Shown here in pieces: positions 25,016 to 37,510 of a DNA stretch of 64,000 bases. The stretch covers positions 496,001 to 560,000 of the forward strand of contig NZ_QURO01000004.1 of the NCBI RefSeq assembly GCF_003426945.1, read 5' to 3'. The stretch is from Thermus sediminis. Its GTDB lineage: Bacteria > Deinococcota > Deinococci > Deinococcales > Thermaceae. Position 1 is the first letter of the stretch. Each line of letters opens with the position of its first letter. Made by a program: the position numbers and the translations under genes. A model generated the notes under the pieces. It was not told the DNA's origin. It saw nothing but the letters and a program-made list of their open reading frames with translations, and made no database searches.

Positions 25016-26270
25016 GGCCTTGGTCCTCCTCCTCCTGGGGCCCGCCTGGGCCCAGAGCGCCCTAGCCCCCATCCAGGAGCACCCCCTGGCCCGCCAGGCG
25101 CAAAGCCTGGTGCAGGCGGCCCTCAAGGCCCTCGAGGCCCAGCGGAGCCCCCTGGCCCTAAACCTCCAGGGAAACTACGGCCGCCTGGGCTACGATTGCA
25201 CCCCCCCGGGCCTCTGCCAGAACCTCCCCGAGAGCACCGCCAGCCTCACCCTCTCCCTGGTCCTCACCCCCTTCCCCTTCGGGGAGGTGGCCGACGGGCT
25301 GGAGCGGGCGCAAATCGCCCTGGGCCAGGCCCAGCTGGGCTACCGCAGGGCCCTCGCCGCCCTTCAGGCCCAGGCGGTGGCCGCCTACGGCCGCCACCAG
25401 GAGGCCCTTTTGGCCGAGAAGGTGGCCCTGAAGGGGGTGGAGCTGGCCCAGGCGGCCCTAGAGGCGGCCAAGAGGCGCCAGGCCAACCCCAGGGAGCTGA
25501 GGGAGGCGGAGCTCTCCCTGAAGGAGGCGGAGACCCGCCTGGAGGAGGCCCGGCGGGGGGTCCTCCTGGCCCGGCGGGCGGCGGAGGGGCTGGTGGACCT
25601 GGAAGCCCCCCTGCCCCCGGTCCCCGTGCCCGATGGGGGGACCTACCTGCAGGTGGAGGAGGCCCAGCTTGGGCTCCTCGAGGCCAGAATCGCCTACGGG
25701 AGCGCCCTGAGGGGCCTACTTCCCCAGCTCCAGGCCAGCTACCTCCTCTACCCCTCGGGGAGCGACGCCCTGGCCCTGAGCCTCTCCAGCCGCACCCTCC
25801 AGCCCACCCTCTCCTACACCCGCCTGGACCCTCCCCGCCCCCCCACCCAGGTCCCGGGGGTAGGGAGCTACCGGACGACGGAGGAGCTCAGGCTCTCCCT
25901 GGCCCTTACCCTTTCCCCGGGGCTCCTCGCCGGCCTCGAGGCGGCAGAGGCCCGCCTCCGGGGGGCGGAGGCCGCCCTCCGGGCGGCGGAAGACCAGGCC
26001 AAGCTCCAGGAGGAGACCCTCAGGAACGCCCTCCAGGGGGCCGAGGCGGCCTTGGCCCTGGCCCGGCTCCGCCTCGAGGCGGAAAAGAGGGCCCTGGAGG
26101 AGGCGCAGCGCCGCCTGGAGCTGGGCCTGGAGAGCGGGCTCGGCCTCCTCCGGGCGGAGCTCTCCCTCCTGCAGGCCGAGCTAGGGGTGTTGCAGGCGCA
26201 GAACAACCTCAGGAACCGCGTGATGGAGCTCTACGGTCTTTACGGCAAGCTCTTGGAGGTCAACCCGTGA
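25008..26270 (+). CDS. TolC-like outer membrane efflux protein
   Basis: A 420-aa exported protein with a short signal peptide (ALVLLLLGPAWAQS). It has the long alanine/leucine/glutamate-rich coiled-coil helices and beta segments of the TolC family (LQGNYGRLGYDCTPPGLCQNLPES, then NNLRNRVMELYGLYGKLLEVNP). It probably forms the outer-membrane channel of the RND pump encoded downstream. GTG 25008 follows GGAGGTGGGG and overlaps the marR stop. An internal Cys pair (CTPPGLC) is unusual for this family. Confidence 0.85.
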   Translation: MARALVLLLLGPAWAQSALAPIQEHPLARQAQSLVQAALKALEAQRSPLALNLQGNYGRLGYDCTPPGLCQNLPESTASLTLSLVLTPFPFGEVADGLERAQIALGQAQLGYRRALAALQAQAVAAYGRHQEALLAEKVALKGVELAQAALEAAKRRQANPRELREAELSLKEAETRLEEARRGVLLARRAAEGLVDLEAPLPPVPVPDGGTYLQVEEAQLGLLEARIAYGSALRGLLPQLQASYLLYPSGSDALALSLSSRTLQPTLSYTRLDPPRPPTQVPGVGSYRTTEELRLSLALTLSPGLLAGLEAAEARLRGAEAALRAAEDQAKLQEETLRNALQGAEAALALARLRLEAEKRALEEAQRRLELGLESGLGLLRAELSLLQAELGVLQAQNNLRNRVMELYGLYGKLLEVNP

Positions 26271-27232
26271 AAAGGCTCATCGTCTGGACCCTTCTCCTCC
26301 TCCCGGCCCTGGCCCAGCCCCTCCCCGAGGCCCTCAGGAAGGGGTTGGAGACGCCCGGCGTCGCCAACGCCAGGCTGGACCGGGAGGGCAGGGCCAGGGA
26401 CCTGGCCCGCACCCTGGAGGACCCCCTCCGCACCCCCCTCTCCGAGCTCCAGGCCCGCCAGGCCCTGGAGCTAGCGGAGGCCAGGCTCCAGCGGGCCCTG
26501 GCCCAGGCGGAAAACGAGATCCTGGCCGCCTACCTCCAGGCCCTCGAGGCCAGCCTCCAGGTCGGGCTGGCGGCCAAGGCGGTCCAGGTGGCCGATCTGG
26601 CCTTGAGGGCCACGGAGATCCGGGTGAGGGGAGGCGGGGCCACCCCCCTGGAGCTGCTGGAGGCCCAGAACCGGCTCCTGGAGGCCCGAAGCAACCTGGA
26701 GGTCGCCAGACGGGGAGAGGAGAGCGCCCAGGCCTCCCTGGAGAACCTCCTGGGCCCCTGGAGGCCCGAGGGCGTGGCCGAACTCCCTCCCCTACCCCAG
26801 GAGGACCTCCTGGAAACCCTCCTCAGGGAAAACGTGGATTTGCTCCAGCTAAAGCAGTCCCTGGAGCTTTTAAGCTTCCAGCGGGGGCTTTTGGACGAAA
26901 CCTTTACCCCGAGGAGGGAGATAGAGGCCCTGGAGGAGCAGATCCAGGCCCTGGAGACCAGCCTAGACAACCTGGAGCGCTCCCTGGGGGTGGGGCTGAG
27001 GGCCCGCTACGCCCAGCTCGGCCCCCTCCTGCAGGGGGCCCAGGCCGCGGCCGAGGCCTACAGGGCGGCTCAAGAACGCTACGCCGCCGAGGAGAGGCGG
27101 TTCCGGGCCGGGCTTACCAGCCAGCTCGCCCTCCTGCAACAAGAGCTCGCCCTCCTCCAGGCCCAACTCGCCCTAGCCCAGGCCCGGCACGCCTACCTGA
27201 GGGCCTACTACGGCCTTCTGGCCTCGAGGTGA
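26267..27232 (+). CDS. Second, smaller TolC-like coiled-coil protein
   Basis: A 321-aa exported protein with signal peptide VKRLIVWTLLLLPALAQ and a mostly helical, coiled-coil chain. Repeats such as ATPLELLEAQNRLLEARSNLEVARRGEESA and GLTSQLALLQQELALLQAQLALAQARHAYLRAYYGLL are typical of outer membrane efflux proteins. It is about 100 residues shorter than the first copy and may lack part of the barrel. It could be a partner forming a mixed trimer or a periplasmic helper. GTG 26267 overlaps the previous stop and has GGAGGT upstream. Confidence 0.75.
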   Translation: MKRLIVWTLLLLPALAQPLPEALRKGLETPGVANARLDREGRARDLARTLEDPLRTPLSELQARQALELAEARLQRALAQAENEILAAYLQALEASLQVGLAAKAVQVADLALRATEIRVRGGGATPLELLEAQNRLLEARSNLEVARRGEESAQASLENLLGPWRPEGVAELPPLPQEDLLETLLRENVDLLQLKQSLELLSFQRGLLDETFTPRREIEALEEQIQALETSLDNLERSLGVGLRARYAQLGPLLQGAQAAAEAYRAAQERYAAEERRFRAGLTSQLALLQQELALLQAQLALAQARHAYLRAYYGLLASR

Positions 27233-27235
27233 GAG

Positions 27236-28426
27236 ATGAGAAAGGCCCTTCTTGTCCTCCCCATTCTCCCCTTCTGCCTCCTGGCCTGCGCCCCCAGGGA
27301 GGCCGAGGCCCCCGCCCCCGGGACCCCGGAGCCCCTCCGGGTCCCGGTGCGGGTGGTAACGGCCGAACGGGGGGTCCTGGAGCGCGAGGCCAGGGCCTCC
27401 GCCACCTTGCAGGCGGAGCGGGATAGCCTGGTGGCCGCCGGGGCCTCCGGCCGGGTGGTGCGCACCCTTCCCCCGGGCAGCCGGGTCCGGGCGGGAGAGG
27501 GGGTGGTCTTCCTGGACCCCGCCCCCTTCCAGGAGGCCCTGGCCCAGGCCCGCCTGGCCCTGGTCCAGGCCGAGGCCAACCTGGAGAGGGCCCGGAACGA
27601 GCTCTCGGGAAGCCGCACCGTCCTCTTGGCCCAGCTCCAGGCAGCCAAAACCCAGCTGGAGGCAGCGGAGCAGCGGTTTAGGGAAGGGCAGGCCCTCCTG
27701 CAGGTGGGGGCCCTGGCCCCCCTGGACCTCAAGGCCCTCGAGGCCCAGTACCTCCAGGCCAAAAGCGCCTACGAGAACGCCCAGGAGGCCCTGGCCCGCC
27801 TGGAAAGGGGCGAGGACATAAGGCTCCTCGAGCTCCAGGTAGAGGCCGCCAGGCTCCAGGTCCAGCAGGCGGAAAGGAACCTCCGGGAGAGCGTGGTCCG
27901 GGCCCCCTTCGCCGGGGAGGTGGCGGAGGTTTTCGCCAGGGAAGGGGAGATCCTGGGGGCGGGAGGCCAGGCCTTCCGCCTGGCCACCGCCGACCGCCTC
28001 CTAGCCAAGGTCTTCCTGCCCCCCGAGGAGGCGGCCCGGCTCACCCCAGGGACCCCCTTCCTCCTCCGGCAGAACGGGCGGGAGGTGGGGGCAAGCCTCC
28101 TGCGCCGGACCGACCTCCCCGGGCAGGCCCGCCTGGTGGAGGTGGTCCTGAGGCCGGAGGGTCCCCTCATCCCGGGCCCGGCAGAGGTGCGCTACCGGGA
28201 GAGGGTGGCCGAGGGCTTCCTCCTCCCCGCGGGGGCGGTGCGGGCGGAGGAGGGCCAGGCGGTGGTCTACGAGGTAGAAGGGGAGAGGGCCCGGCGGGTT
28301 CCCGTGCGCCTGCTAGCCCAGGAGGGGGGTAGGGTAGTGGTGGAGGGCCTTGGGGAGGGCGCCCTTGTGGTTCATCCCGTTCCCGAGGGGCTCAGGGAAG
28401 GGGATCCGGTGGAGGTGGTGCGGTGA
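27236..28426 (+). CDS. RND efflux pump periplasmic adaptor lipoprotein
   Basis: A 396-aa membrane fusion protein. The lipobox is CLLAC with Cys18. The lipoyl half-motifs (GRVVRTLPPGSRVRAGEGVVFLDP and VVRAPFAGEVAEVFAREGEILGAGG) flank a long hairpin coiled coil (about 105-220). Beta-barrel and membrane-proximal domains follow. It bridges the inner-membrane pump and the outer-membrane channel. ATG 27236 comes just after GAGGTGAG and the next gene overlaps its stop. Confidence 0.92.
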   Translation: MRKALLVLPILPFCLLACAPREAEAPAPGTPEPLRVPVRVVTAERGVLEREARASATLQAERDSLVAAGASGRVVRTLPPGSRVRAGEGVVFLDPAPFQEALAQARLALVQAEANLERARNELSGSRTVLLAQLQAAKTQLEAAEQRFREGQALLQVGALAPLDLKALEAQYLQAKSAYENAQEALARLERGEDIRLLELQVEAARLQVQQAERNLRESVVRAPFAGEVAEVFAREGEILGAGGQAFRLATADRLLAKVFLPPEEAARLTPGTPFLLRQNGREVGASLLRRTDLPGQARLVEVVLRPEGPLIPGPAEVRYRERVAEGFLLPAGAVRAEEGQAVVYEVEGERARRVPVRLLAQEGGRVVVEGLGEGALVVHPVPEGLREGDPVEVVR

Positions 28427-31400
28427 AGGAGAACCCCCTAGTGGCCTTCTTCGTGGAGCGCTTCGTCTTCGCCACCTCCATCTTCGTGGGCCTGGTCCTG
28501 GTGGGCCTCCTCCTGGGGCTAGGGCTTGGGGTGGAGCTCCTGCCCCGCTTCAGCATACCCGTGGTGGCCGTCTCCACCAGTTACCCCGGGGCGGGCCCCG
28601 AGGAGGTGGCGGAACAGGTCTCCAAGCCCCTGGAGGACGCCCTCTCCACCCTGAGCGGGGTGGAGGTCATCGGCAGTTCCTCCACCGAGGGGTTCAGCCT
28701 GGTCTTCGTCCAGTTCCGGCAGGGGGTGAATGTGGACCAGGCGGCGGTGGAGGTGAGCCAGAAGGTGGCTGCCGCCCAGGGCAGCCTCCCCAGGGACGCC
28801 TCCCCCCCCGTGGTGCAGAAGTTCGATCCAGCGGCCAGCCCCATCCTCTACCTCGCCCTATATGCGCCCGGGGAGGACCTGTCCCAGGTGTTGCGCTATG
28901 CGGAACAGGTCCTCAAGCCCAGGCTGCAGCTGGTCCCAGGGGTGGCGGACATCCGCCTCACGGGAGCCCCCGAGCGGTCCATCCGGGTCTACTTGGACCC
29001 CGACCGCCTCCGGGCCCTGGGGGTGGCCCCGGGGCAGGTGGTGCAGGCCCTCTCCGCCTCGGTCCTCAACCTGCCCTTGGGCAGCCTCACCGAGGAGGAG
29101 AGGCGCCTCGTCTACACCCTGCGCTCCACCCCCGCTGGGACGGAGGAGGTGGCGGATGCCCTCCTGGACCCCTCCCGGGGCCTCCGGGTGCGGGACGTGG
29201 CCCGGGTGGAGGAGCGCCCCGAGGCGGCGACCACCCTGAACCGTCTGAACGGGCGGCCTGCGGTCCTCCTGGCTGTGGTCAAGACCCCGGACGCCAACGC
29301 CGTGGCCGTGGCCGACGGGGTGCGGAGGGCCTTGGCCCAGATCCCCCTCCCCCAGGGCTACCGGGCGGAGGTGGCCCTGGACACCACCCGCTTCATCCGG
29401 GCGGCGGTGAACGACACCTTGAGGGAGACCTTTTTGGCCGCCCTGGCCGTCTCCTTCATCGTCCTCGTCTTCTTGGGGAAGCTGAACTCCGTCTTCTCCG
29501 TGATCCTGGCCATCCCCATCACCCTCACCGGGGCCATCCTCCTCTTCGGCCTCCTGGGGTTCACCTTCAACCTGGCCAGCCTCCTGGCCCTCACGGTGGC
29601 GGTGGGCATCGTGGTGGACGACTCCATCGTGGTGGCGGAGAACATCGACCGCTACCGCAGGATGGGCTTTGGCCCGAAGGAGGCGGTTCTCAAAGGGGCC
29701 AGCGAGGTGAGCGTGGCGGTGGCCGCGGCCACGCTCTCCCTCCTCGCCGTCTTCCTGCCCATCAGCTTCCTCCCAGGCGTCATCGGACAGTTCTTCCAGC
29801 AGTTTGGCCTTGGCCTGGCGGCGGCCATCGTGGTGAGCTGGCTCGAAGCCTTCCTCTTCCTCACCGTGCGCCTGGCCTACTTCCCCGACCCCGAGCCCCC
29901 GGGGTTCCGGGAGGCCTTAAGGGCCCTTCGCCTCCTTCCCCAGGACCTCCTCTGGGCCTACCGCCGGGGCTTCCGCACCCCTTTGGGTCTCCTCCTGGGC
30001 CTCCTCGCCGCCTACCTCCTCTTCCAAAGGGATCCCCTGTACTTGGCCCTCCTCCCCTCCTACCCCGCCCTCCTGGGCCTTCTCCGGTACCTGGGAAGGG
30101 TCCTCTTGGACCTGGCCGGGGCGCTGGCCCGCCTCCTCCACGGCGCGGCGGAGGGAGCCCTCGCCCGCCTCACCGAGGCCTATGCCCGAGGCCTGGATAG
30201 GGCCCTCGGCCGGCCCTACCTCGTCTTGGGGCTGGCCGGGCTAGCCTTCCTCTCCATCTTTCCCCTAGTGCCCCAGATCCCCTTCAGCTTCGTGGCCCGC
30301 TCCGACACCGGCTTCCTCACCGCTACCCTCCTCTTGCCCCAAGACACCCCCCTCGCCACCTCGGACCGGGCGGCCCGGGCCCTAGAGGAGCGCTTCCTGG
30401 CCCATCCCGCCGTGGAGCGGGTGGTGAGCACCGTAGGGGCCGGCGCCGCCGGGGGGACCCAGGTGGGGAACCCCTCGAGGGTGGAACTCCTGATCGCCCT
30501 CAGGCCCAAGCGGGAACGGGAGGACATCCTCGCCGTGGCCGAGGCTCTGGACCGGGAGGGGGAGGAGGCCCTGAGGGGCTTCCCCGGCGCCGACCTCCGG
30601 GTCCTGGCCCAGACGGGCCCCGAGGCGGGGGACGCCGACCTCCAGTTCTTCCTCACCAGTCCCAACCGGGCCCTCCTGGAGCAGCGCACCGCGGAGATCG
30701 TGGCCCTCATCGCCCAAAAGCCCTACGTTGCCAACGTACGGAGCACCCTCGAGGCCACCCAGGAGGAGAGGGTTTTCGTCCCCGACCCCTATAGGCTCGC
30801 CGGCACCGGCCTCACCCCCCAGGACCTGGCCCAGGCCCTGAGGCTTTACCTCAGCGGCACCCAGGCGGCCACGGCCAGAAGGGGTGGGGAGGAGCTTCCC
30901 ATCGTGGTCCGGGCCGACCCCTTGCGCATGGGAAGCGAGGCCGACCTCCTCTCCCTCCCGGTCTTCGCCCCCGCCCTGCAGACCTTCCTGCCCCTGGGGA
31001 GCCTGGGACGGTTTGAGGAGCGCCCGGGGCCGAGCCTCCTTTCCCGGCGCAACCAGGCCTACGCCGCAGGCATCAACATCAACCTGAGGCCGGGCGCCCC
31101 GGGCAGTTTCCAGATCCAAAGCGAGCTGGAGAGGGAACTCCGGGCCCAAGGCCTGCTGGGGGACGGGGTGGAGCTTCAACCCGCAGGCCTGGGGGGCTTC
31201 ACCGAGGACCTGGCCCGCCTGGCCCCCCTGGCCTTCGCCCTGGCCCTGGTCCTCAACTACCTGGTCATCGCCAGCCAGTTCAACGCCTGGCGCTACCCCC
31301 TTTACCTCCTCCTCCCCGTACCCCTGGCCCTGGTGGGGGCTTTCTGGCTCACCTACCTCCTAGGCACCGGCCTAGACGTGATCAGCGTCTTGGGGGTGGT

Positions 31401-31728
31401 CATCCTCATCGGTCTGGTCACCAAAAACGCCATCCTCCTCCTGGACTTCGCCGTGCGGCGTATGGAGGAGAGGCCCCTCAAGGAGGCCCTGGTGGAGGCG
31501 GCGCGGCTCCGCCTCCGCCCCATCCTCATGACGAGCCTCACCCTGCTCATCATCAGCCTGCCCCTCCTCCTGGGGGCAGGGGAGGGGACGGAGTACCGCA
31601 GGCCCCTGGGAGCTATCATACTAGGAGGGATTCTCTCCTCCACCCTGCTCACCCTCTTCGTCGTCCCCGCCGCCTTCTACGCCTTTGAAGGACGGAAAGT
31701 CAAGCGGGCGGAACCCGTACTGAGGTGA
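28423..31728 (+). CDS. RND-family efflux transporter permease
   Basis: A 1,101-aa AcrB-type proton-driven pump with two six-helix halves and two large periplasmic domains. The proton-relay residues are present: Asp399-Asp400 in GIVVDDSIVVAENIDR and Lys1001 in GLVTKNAILLLDF. The segment between the two halves (about residues 487-595) is roughly 110 aa and holds extra hydrophobic stretches (LGLLLGLLAAYLLF, LYLALLPSYPALLGLL). That is much longer than the link in AcrB. It starts at a GTGA overlap with the adaptor gene. Substrate is unknown. Confidence 0.93.
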   Translation: MKENPLVAFFVERFVFATSIFVGLVLVGLLLGLGLGVELLPRFSIPVVAVSTSYPGAGPEEVAEQVSKPLEDALSTLSGVEVIGSSSTEGFSLVFVQFRQGVNVDQAAVEVSQKVAAAQGSLPRDASPPVVQKFDPAASPILYLALYAPGEDLSQVLRYAEQVLKPRLQLVPGVADIRLTGAPERSIRVYLDPDRLRALGVAPGQVVQALSASVLNLPLGSLTEEERRLVYTLRSTPAGTEEVADALLDPSRGLRVRDVARVEERPEAATTLNRLNGRPAVLLAVVKTPDANAVAVADGVRRALAQIPLPQGYRAEVALDTTRFIRAAVNDTLRETFLAALAVSFIVLVFLGKLNSVFSVILAIPITLTGAILLFGLLGFTFNLASLLALTVAVGIVVDDSIVVAENIDRYRRMGFGPKEAVLKGASEVSVAVAAATLSLLAVFLPISFLPGVIGQFFQQFGLGLAAAIVVSWLEAFLFLTVRLAYFPDPEPPGFREALRALRLLPQDLLWAYRRGFRTPLGLLLGLLAAYLLFQRDPLYLALLPSYPALLGLLRYLGRVLLDLAGALARLLHGAAEGALARLTEAYARGLDRALGRPYLVLGLAGLAFLSIFPLVPQIPFSFVARSDTGFLTATLLLPQDTPLATSDRAARALEERFLAHPAVERVVSTVGAGAAGGTQVGNPSRVELLIALRPKREREDILAVAEALDREGEEALRGFPGADLRVLAQTGPEAGDADLQFFLTSPNRALLEQRTAEIVALIAQKPYVANVRSTLEATQEERVFVPDPYRLAGTGLTPQDLAQALRLYLSGTQAATARRGGEELPIVVRADPLRMGSEADLLSLPVFAPALQTFLPLGSLGRFEERPGPSLLSRRNQAYAAGININLRPGAPGSFQIQSELERELRAQGLLGDGVELQPAGLGGFTEDLARLAPLAFALALVLNYLVIASQFNAWRYPLYLLLPVPLALVGAFWLTYLLGTGLDVISVLGVVILIGLVTKNAILLLDFAVRRMEERPLKEALVEAARLRLRPILMTSLTLLIISLPLLLGAGEGTEYRRPLGAIILGGILSSTLLTLFVVPAAFYAFEGRKVKRAEPVLR

Positions 31729-31731
31729 AGC

Positions 31732-32484
31732 GTGAGCGGTAAGCGGCTTCTGCTCCTCTCCTTGCTTGCGGCCCTGGCCATGGCGGGGCTGGTGGTGGGG
31801 GTGGCCTTTTACTTCCTCAGGCCCCTGCGGGCGGAGGCCGTGGCCGAGGCCTTCCTCAGGCGGCCCGGGATCGCCGTAAGGGAGGCCCGCTACGGCCTGG
31901 AACTGGTCCCCGAAGCCCCTAAGGCCCTCCTGGCCTTCTACCCCGGGGCCCGGGTGGACCCCTTGGCCTACGCCCCGGTCCTGGCCCCGGTGGCCGAGGC
32001 GGGGTACCTGGTGGTCCTCCTCAGGGTGCCTTCGGGGATCGCCCTCCTGGGAAAGGAGCGGGCCCTGGAGGCCCAGGAGGCCCACCCCGGCCTCCCCCTG
32101 GTGGTGGGGGGGCACAGCCTGGGTGGGGTGGCGGCGGCGGAGGTGGCGGCAAGGGAGAGGCTCCCCCTCCTCCTCTTCGCCGCCTACCCCGAAGAAGACC
32201 TCTCGGGGATACGCCTCCCCACCCTGGCCCTCTACGGCACGGAGGATGGCCTCCTACTCAAGGAAGAGGCCCAGGAAAGGGCCAAAAGGCTTCCCCGGGG
32301 GGCCCGGGTAGTCTTCATAGAGGGGCTGAACCACGCGGGCTTCGGGGCCTACGGTCCCCAGGCGAGGGATAAGCCCGCCCAGCGGCCCCGGGAGGAGCTC
32401 TGGGAGGAGGTCCGCCAGGAGGTCCTCCTCTTTCTGGAAGGCCTGGGGTGGGACACCCCTCCCCCGCCCCAGGCGGTGCTATAG
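31732..32484 (+). CDS. Membrane-anchored alpha/beta hydrolase
   Basis: A 250-aa hydrolase with an N-terminal membrane anchor (about 5-29). The nucleophile elbow is GGHSLGG with Ser129. The acid lies in LYGTEDGLL and the histidine in GLNHAGFGAYG. This is the small Abhydrolase_5 type with an extracytoplasmic catalytic domain. It begins 4 nt after the RND gene and may act on a compound handled by the pump, an inference from position. Its stop lies within the aconitase -10 box. Confidence 0.85.
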   Translation: MSGKRLLLLSLLAALAMAGLVVGVAFYFLRPLRAEAVAEAFLRRPGIAVREARYGLELVPEAPKALLAFYPGARVDPLAYAPVLAPVAEAGYLVVLLRVPSGIALLGKERALEAQEAHPGLPLVVGGHSLGGVAAAEVAARERLPLLLFAAYPEEDLSGIRLPTLALYGTEDGLLLKEEAQERAKRLPRGARVVFIEGLNHAGFGAYGPQARDKPAQRPREELWEEVRQEVLLFLEGLGWDTPPPPQAVL

Positions 32485-32589
32485 TAAAGGGCACCGGGGC
32501 GGGCGCTCCCCCTCGGGCAGAAGGCTTCCCCCAAAACTCCCCAAGAAGCAGATCCCCTTCGCCCCCTGGGGGAAGGAAAAGGAGGAGGC
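32480..32589 (+). promoter_or_regulatory. Aconitase promoter and structured leader
   Basis: TATAGT at 32480-32485 overlaps the preceding stop codon and is followed by a leader of about 95 nt. Near its 3' end CTTC-CCCC and GGGG-GAAG can pair (about 32556-32576), just ahead of the RBS GGAGGAGG at 32581-32588. The stem could influence ribosome access. No known riboswitch is recognised. Confidence 0.4.
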
Positions 32590-35298
<2,709 letters not shown>

Positions 35299-35301
35299 GG
35301 C

Positions 35302-35373
35302 CAAGGCCCCAGGGCTTCCCTAGGCCTTGCTCTCACCCTTCCGGACCCCCCATCCTGGCCCAGGCTAGGATGG
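35302..35373. terminator. Bidirectional terminator region between acnA and the V-ATPase operon
   Basis: Two stem-loops lie in the convergent gap. CAAGGCC (35302-35308) pairs with GGCCTTG (35323-35329) and is followed by CTCTCACCCTT. CCATCCT and AGGATGG (about 35350-35373) form a second stem that would serve the minus-strand ATPase transcript. Confidence 0.5.
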
Positions 35374-35380
35374 GATGGGG

Positions 35381-36052
35381 TCAGGACCCCGCGCCGACCT
35401 CCAGCTCGGAAGGAACGGGGCGGCCCTCCCCCTCCGCCTCCCGGGATTCTATCTTGCCCTTGATGCGCTTCAGGCGGAAGGTGTCCTCCCTTTCCCTCTG
35501 CTCCAGGACCTGCTGGATGAAGCGGATCTGCCCCCGAATCCCCGGGATCACCACCTGCTCCAGGGCGTTCACCCGCCTCGTGGTCTTCTTGATCTCCTCG
35601 CCGATCTTCTTGAGGCGGGTCTCGGTGTTGGCCACCTGGACCAGGGCCTCGGCGTAGCGGCGGAAGGCCCTCTGGGCCTCGAGGGTGTAGGCGGGGGTGC
35701 CCACGGGGGCAAGGAGGAGGCCATCGGGGAAGACGGCCTTGAGCCTCGGGACCTTGCTCCCCCAGACGTTCTCCACCTCCGCCTCCACCTCCTCCACGGG
35801 GGGAATGCCCAAGGCGGCGCTGGCCACGGCCTCGGGCCCATCAAAGGCCTGGGCCAGGATGAGGGCGGTGTAGGCCTCCTGGGCCGCCTGGTTCAGCGCC
35901 TTCCTGGCCTCCAACGCCTCGCGTACCAAGCTAAAGAACTCCGCTACCAGGGCGTCCCGCTTCTTCTTCAGGAGGTCCACCCCCTTCTGCGCCAGGCGGA
36001 GCTGCCCCCGCCTCTGCAGAAGGTTCATCCGGGTGGGGCTGACTTGGCTCAT
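35381..36052 (-). CDS. atpD: V-type ATP synthase subunit D
   Basis: The central rotor shaft of the V1 motor, 223 aa, last gene of the operon. It is a long antiparallel coiled coil, seen as MNLLQRRGQLRLAQKGVDLLKKKRDAL at the N terminus and TETRLKKIGEEIKKTTRRVNALEQVVIPG near the C terminus, the family pattern. It starts 10 nt after the B-subunit stop. Confidence 0.97.
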   Translation of the reverse strand: MSQVSPTRMNLLQRRGQLRLAQKGVDLLKKKRDALVAEFFSLVREALEARKALNQAAQEAYTALILAQAFDGPEAVASAALGIPPVEEVEAEVENVWGSKVPRLKAVFPDGLLLAPVGTPAYTLEAQRAFRRYAEALVQVANTETRLKKIGEEIKKTTRRVNALEQVVIPGIRGQIRFIQQVLEQREREDTFRLKRIKGKIESREAEGEGRPVPSELEVGAGS

Positions 36053-36062
36053 CTAGCCCCCT

Positions 36063-37499
36063 CTAGTCCAAGGCCTGGGGCGTGCCCCAGATCTCCTCCA
36101 GCTTCTGCCCGTAGTACTTGCCGATATGGTCTCTGGAGATGCGCTTGAGCTCCCCTTGGGGAAGCATGGAGAGGAGGGACCAGGCCGACTGCAGGCTCTC
36201 CTCAATGGAGCGGTTCTGCTGGCCCTGGTTGATGAAATGCTTCTCAAAGGCATCGGCGAACTGGAGGTAGCGGCGGTCGTTCTCCGTGAGGGCATCCTCA
36301 CCGATGATGGCCACAAGCCTGCGGATGTCCACCCCGTTGGCGTAGGCGGAGTAGAGCTGGTCGGAGACCTGCTTGTGGTCCTCCCGGGTCTTGCCCTTGC
36401 CCACAGCGTTGTTCATGAGGCGGGAGAGGGAGGGGAGGGGGTCGATGGGCGGGTAGATGCCTTTACGGTGGAGCTCCCGGGAGAGCTGGATCTGCCCCTC
36501 GGTGATGTAGCCCGTGAGGTCAGGGATGGGGTGGGTGCGGTCGTCGTCGGGCATGGAGAGGATGGGGATCTGGGTCACGGAGCCCTTCTTCCCCTGCACC
36601 ACCCCGGCCCGCTCGTAGATGGTGGCCAGGTCGGTGTACATGTAACCGGGGTAGCCGCGGCGCCCCGGGATCTCCTCGCGGCTCGCCCCGATCTCCCTGA
36701 GGGCCTCGCAGTAGTTGGTCATGTCGGTGAGGATGACCAGCACGTGGTAGTCGTGCTCAAAGGCCAGGTACTCGGCCACGGTGAGGGCCATGCGGGGGGT
36801 GAGGATCCTTTCAATGGTGGGGTCGTCCGCCTTGTTGAGGAAAAGCACCGAGCGGGAAAGGGCCCCTGTGCGCTCAAACTCCTGGATGAAGTAGGAGAGC
36901 TCCCGCTGGGTGATGCCCATGGCGGCGAAGACCACGGCGAAGGGCTCCTCCTCCTCCCCCTCCCCTGAGAGGTCGGGGCGCACCGTGGCCTGGCGGGCGA
37001 TCTGGGCGGCGATCTCGTTGGCGGGGAGGCCCGAGCCGGAGAAGATGGGGAGCTTCTGCCCCCGCACCAGGGTGTTCATCACGTCAATGGTGGAGATGCC
37101 CGTCTGGATGAACTCCTCCGGCTTCCTCCGGGCCACGGGGTTCAGGGGAAGGCCCACGATGGGCAGGCGCTTCTCCGGGGTGATGGGGGGAAGGCCGTCG
37201 ATGGGCTTGCCGATGCCGTTGAAGCGCCGCCCCAGCATCTCCTTGGAAACCCCAAGCCGGGCCACTTCCTCCACCAGGCTCACGCTGGTGGTGGCGAGGT
37301 CCAGGCCCGTGGTCTCCTCAAACACCTGGATGACCGCGTACTCCTCGGAGACCTCGATGACCTGCCCGCCGCGGACGCGGCCCGTGCCGTCCCTGATGTC
37401 CACGATGGCCCCATAGGCCAGGTCCCTGGCGTTCTCCACGAAGAGCAGGGGCCCCGAGATGTAGGTGACGCCCGTGTACTCCCTTCTCAAGAGGTCCAC
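36063..37499 (-). CDS. atpB: V-type ATP synthase subunit B
   Basis: The non-catalytic nucleotide-site-like subunit that alternates with A in the V1 hexamer, 478 aa. It has [17 protein letters not shown] where the catalytic subunit has a Walker A motif, as normal for B. Other family segments are [17 protein letters not shown] and [22 protein letters not shown]. The GTG start follows AAGGAGGG; the gene begins 11 nt after atpA. Confidence 0.98.
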   Translation of the reverse strand: MDLLRREYTGVTYISGPLLFVENARDLAYGAIVDIRDGTGRVRGGQVIEVSEEYAVIQVFEETTGLDLATTSVSLVEEVARLGVSKEMLGRRFNGIGKPIDGLPPITPEKRLPIVGLPLNPVARRKPEEFIQTGISTIDVMNTLVRGQKLPIFSGSGLPANEIAAQIARQATVRPDLSGEGEEEEPFAVVFAAMGITQRELSYFIQEFERTGALSRSVLFLNKADDPTIERILTPRMALTVAEYLAFEHDYHVLVILTDMTNYCEALREIGASREEIPGRRGYPGYMYTDLATIYERAGVVQGKKGSVTQIPILSMPDDDRTHPIPDLTGYITEGQIQLSRELHRKGIYPPIDPLPSLSRLMNNAVGKGKTREDHKQVSDQLYSAYANGVDIRRLVAIIGEDALTENDRRYLQFADAFEKHFINQGQQNRSIEESLQSAWSLLSMLPQGELKRISRDHIGKYYGQKLEEIWGTPQALD

Positions 37500-37510
37500 G
37501 CTTCCCTCCT

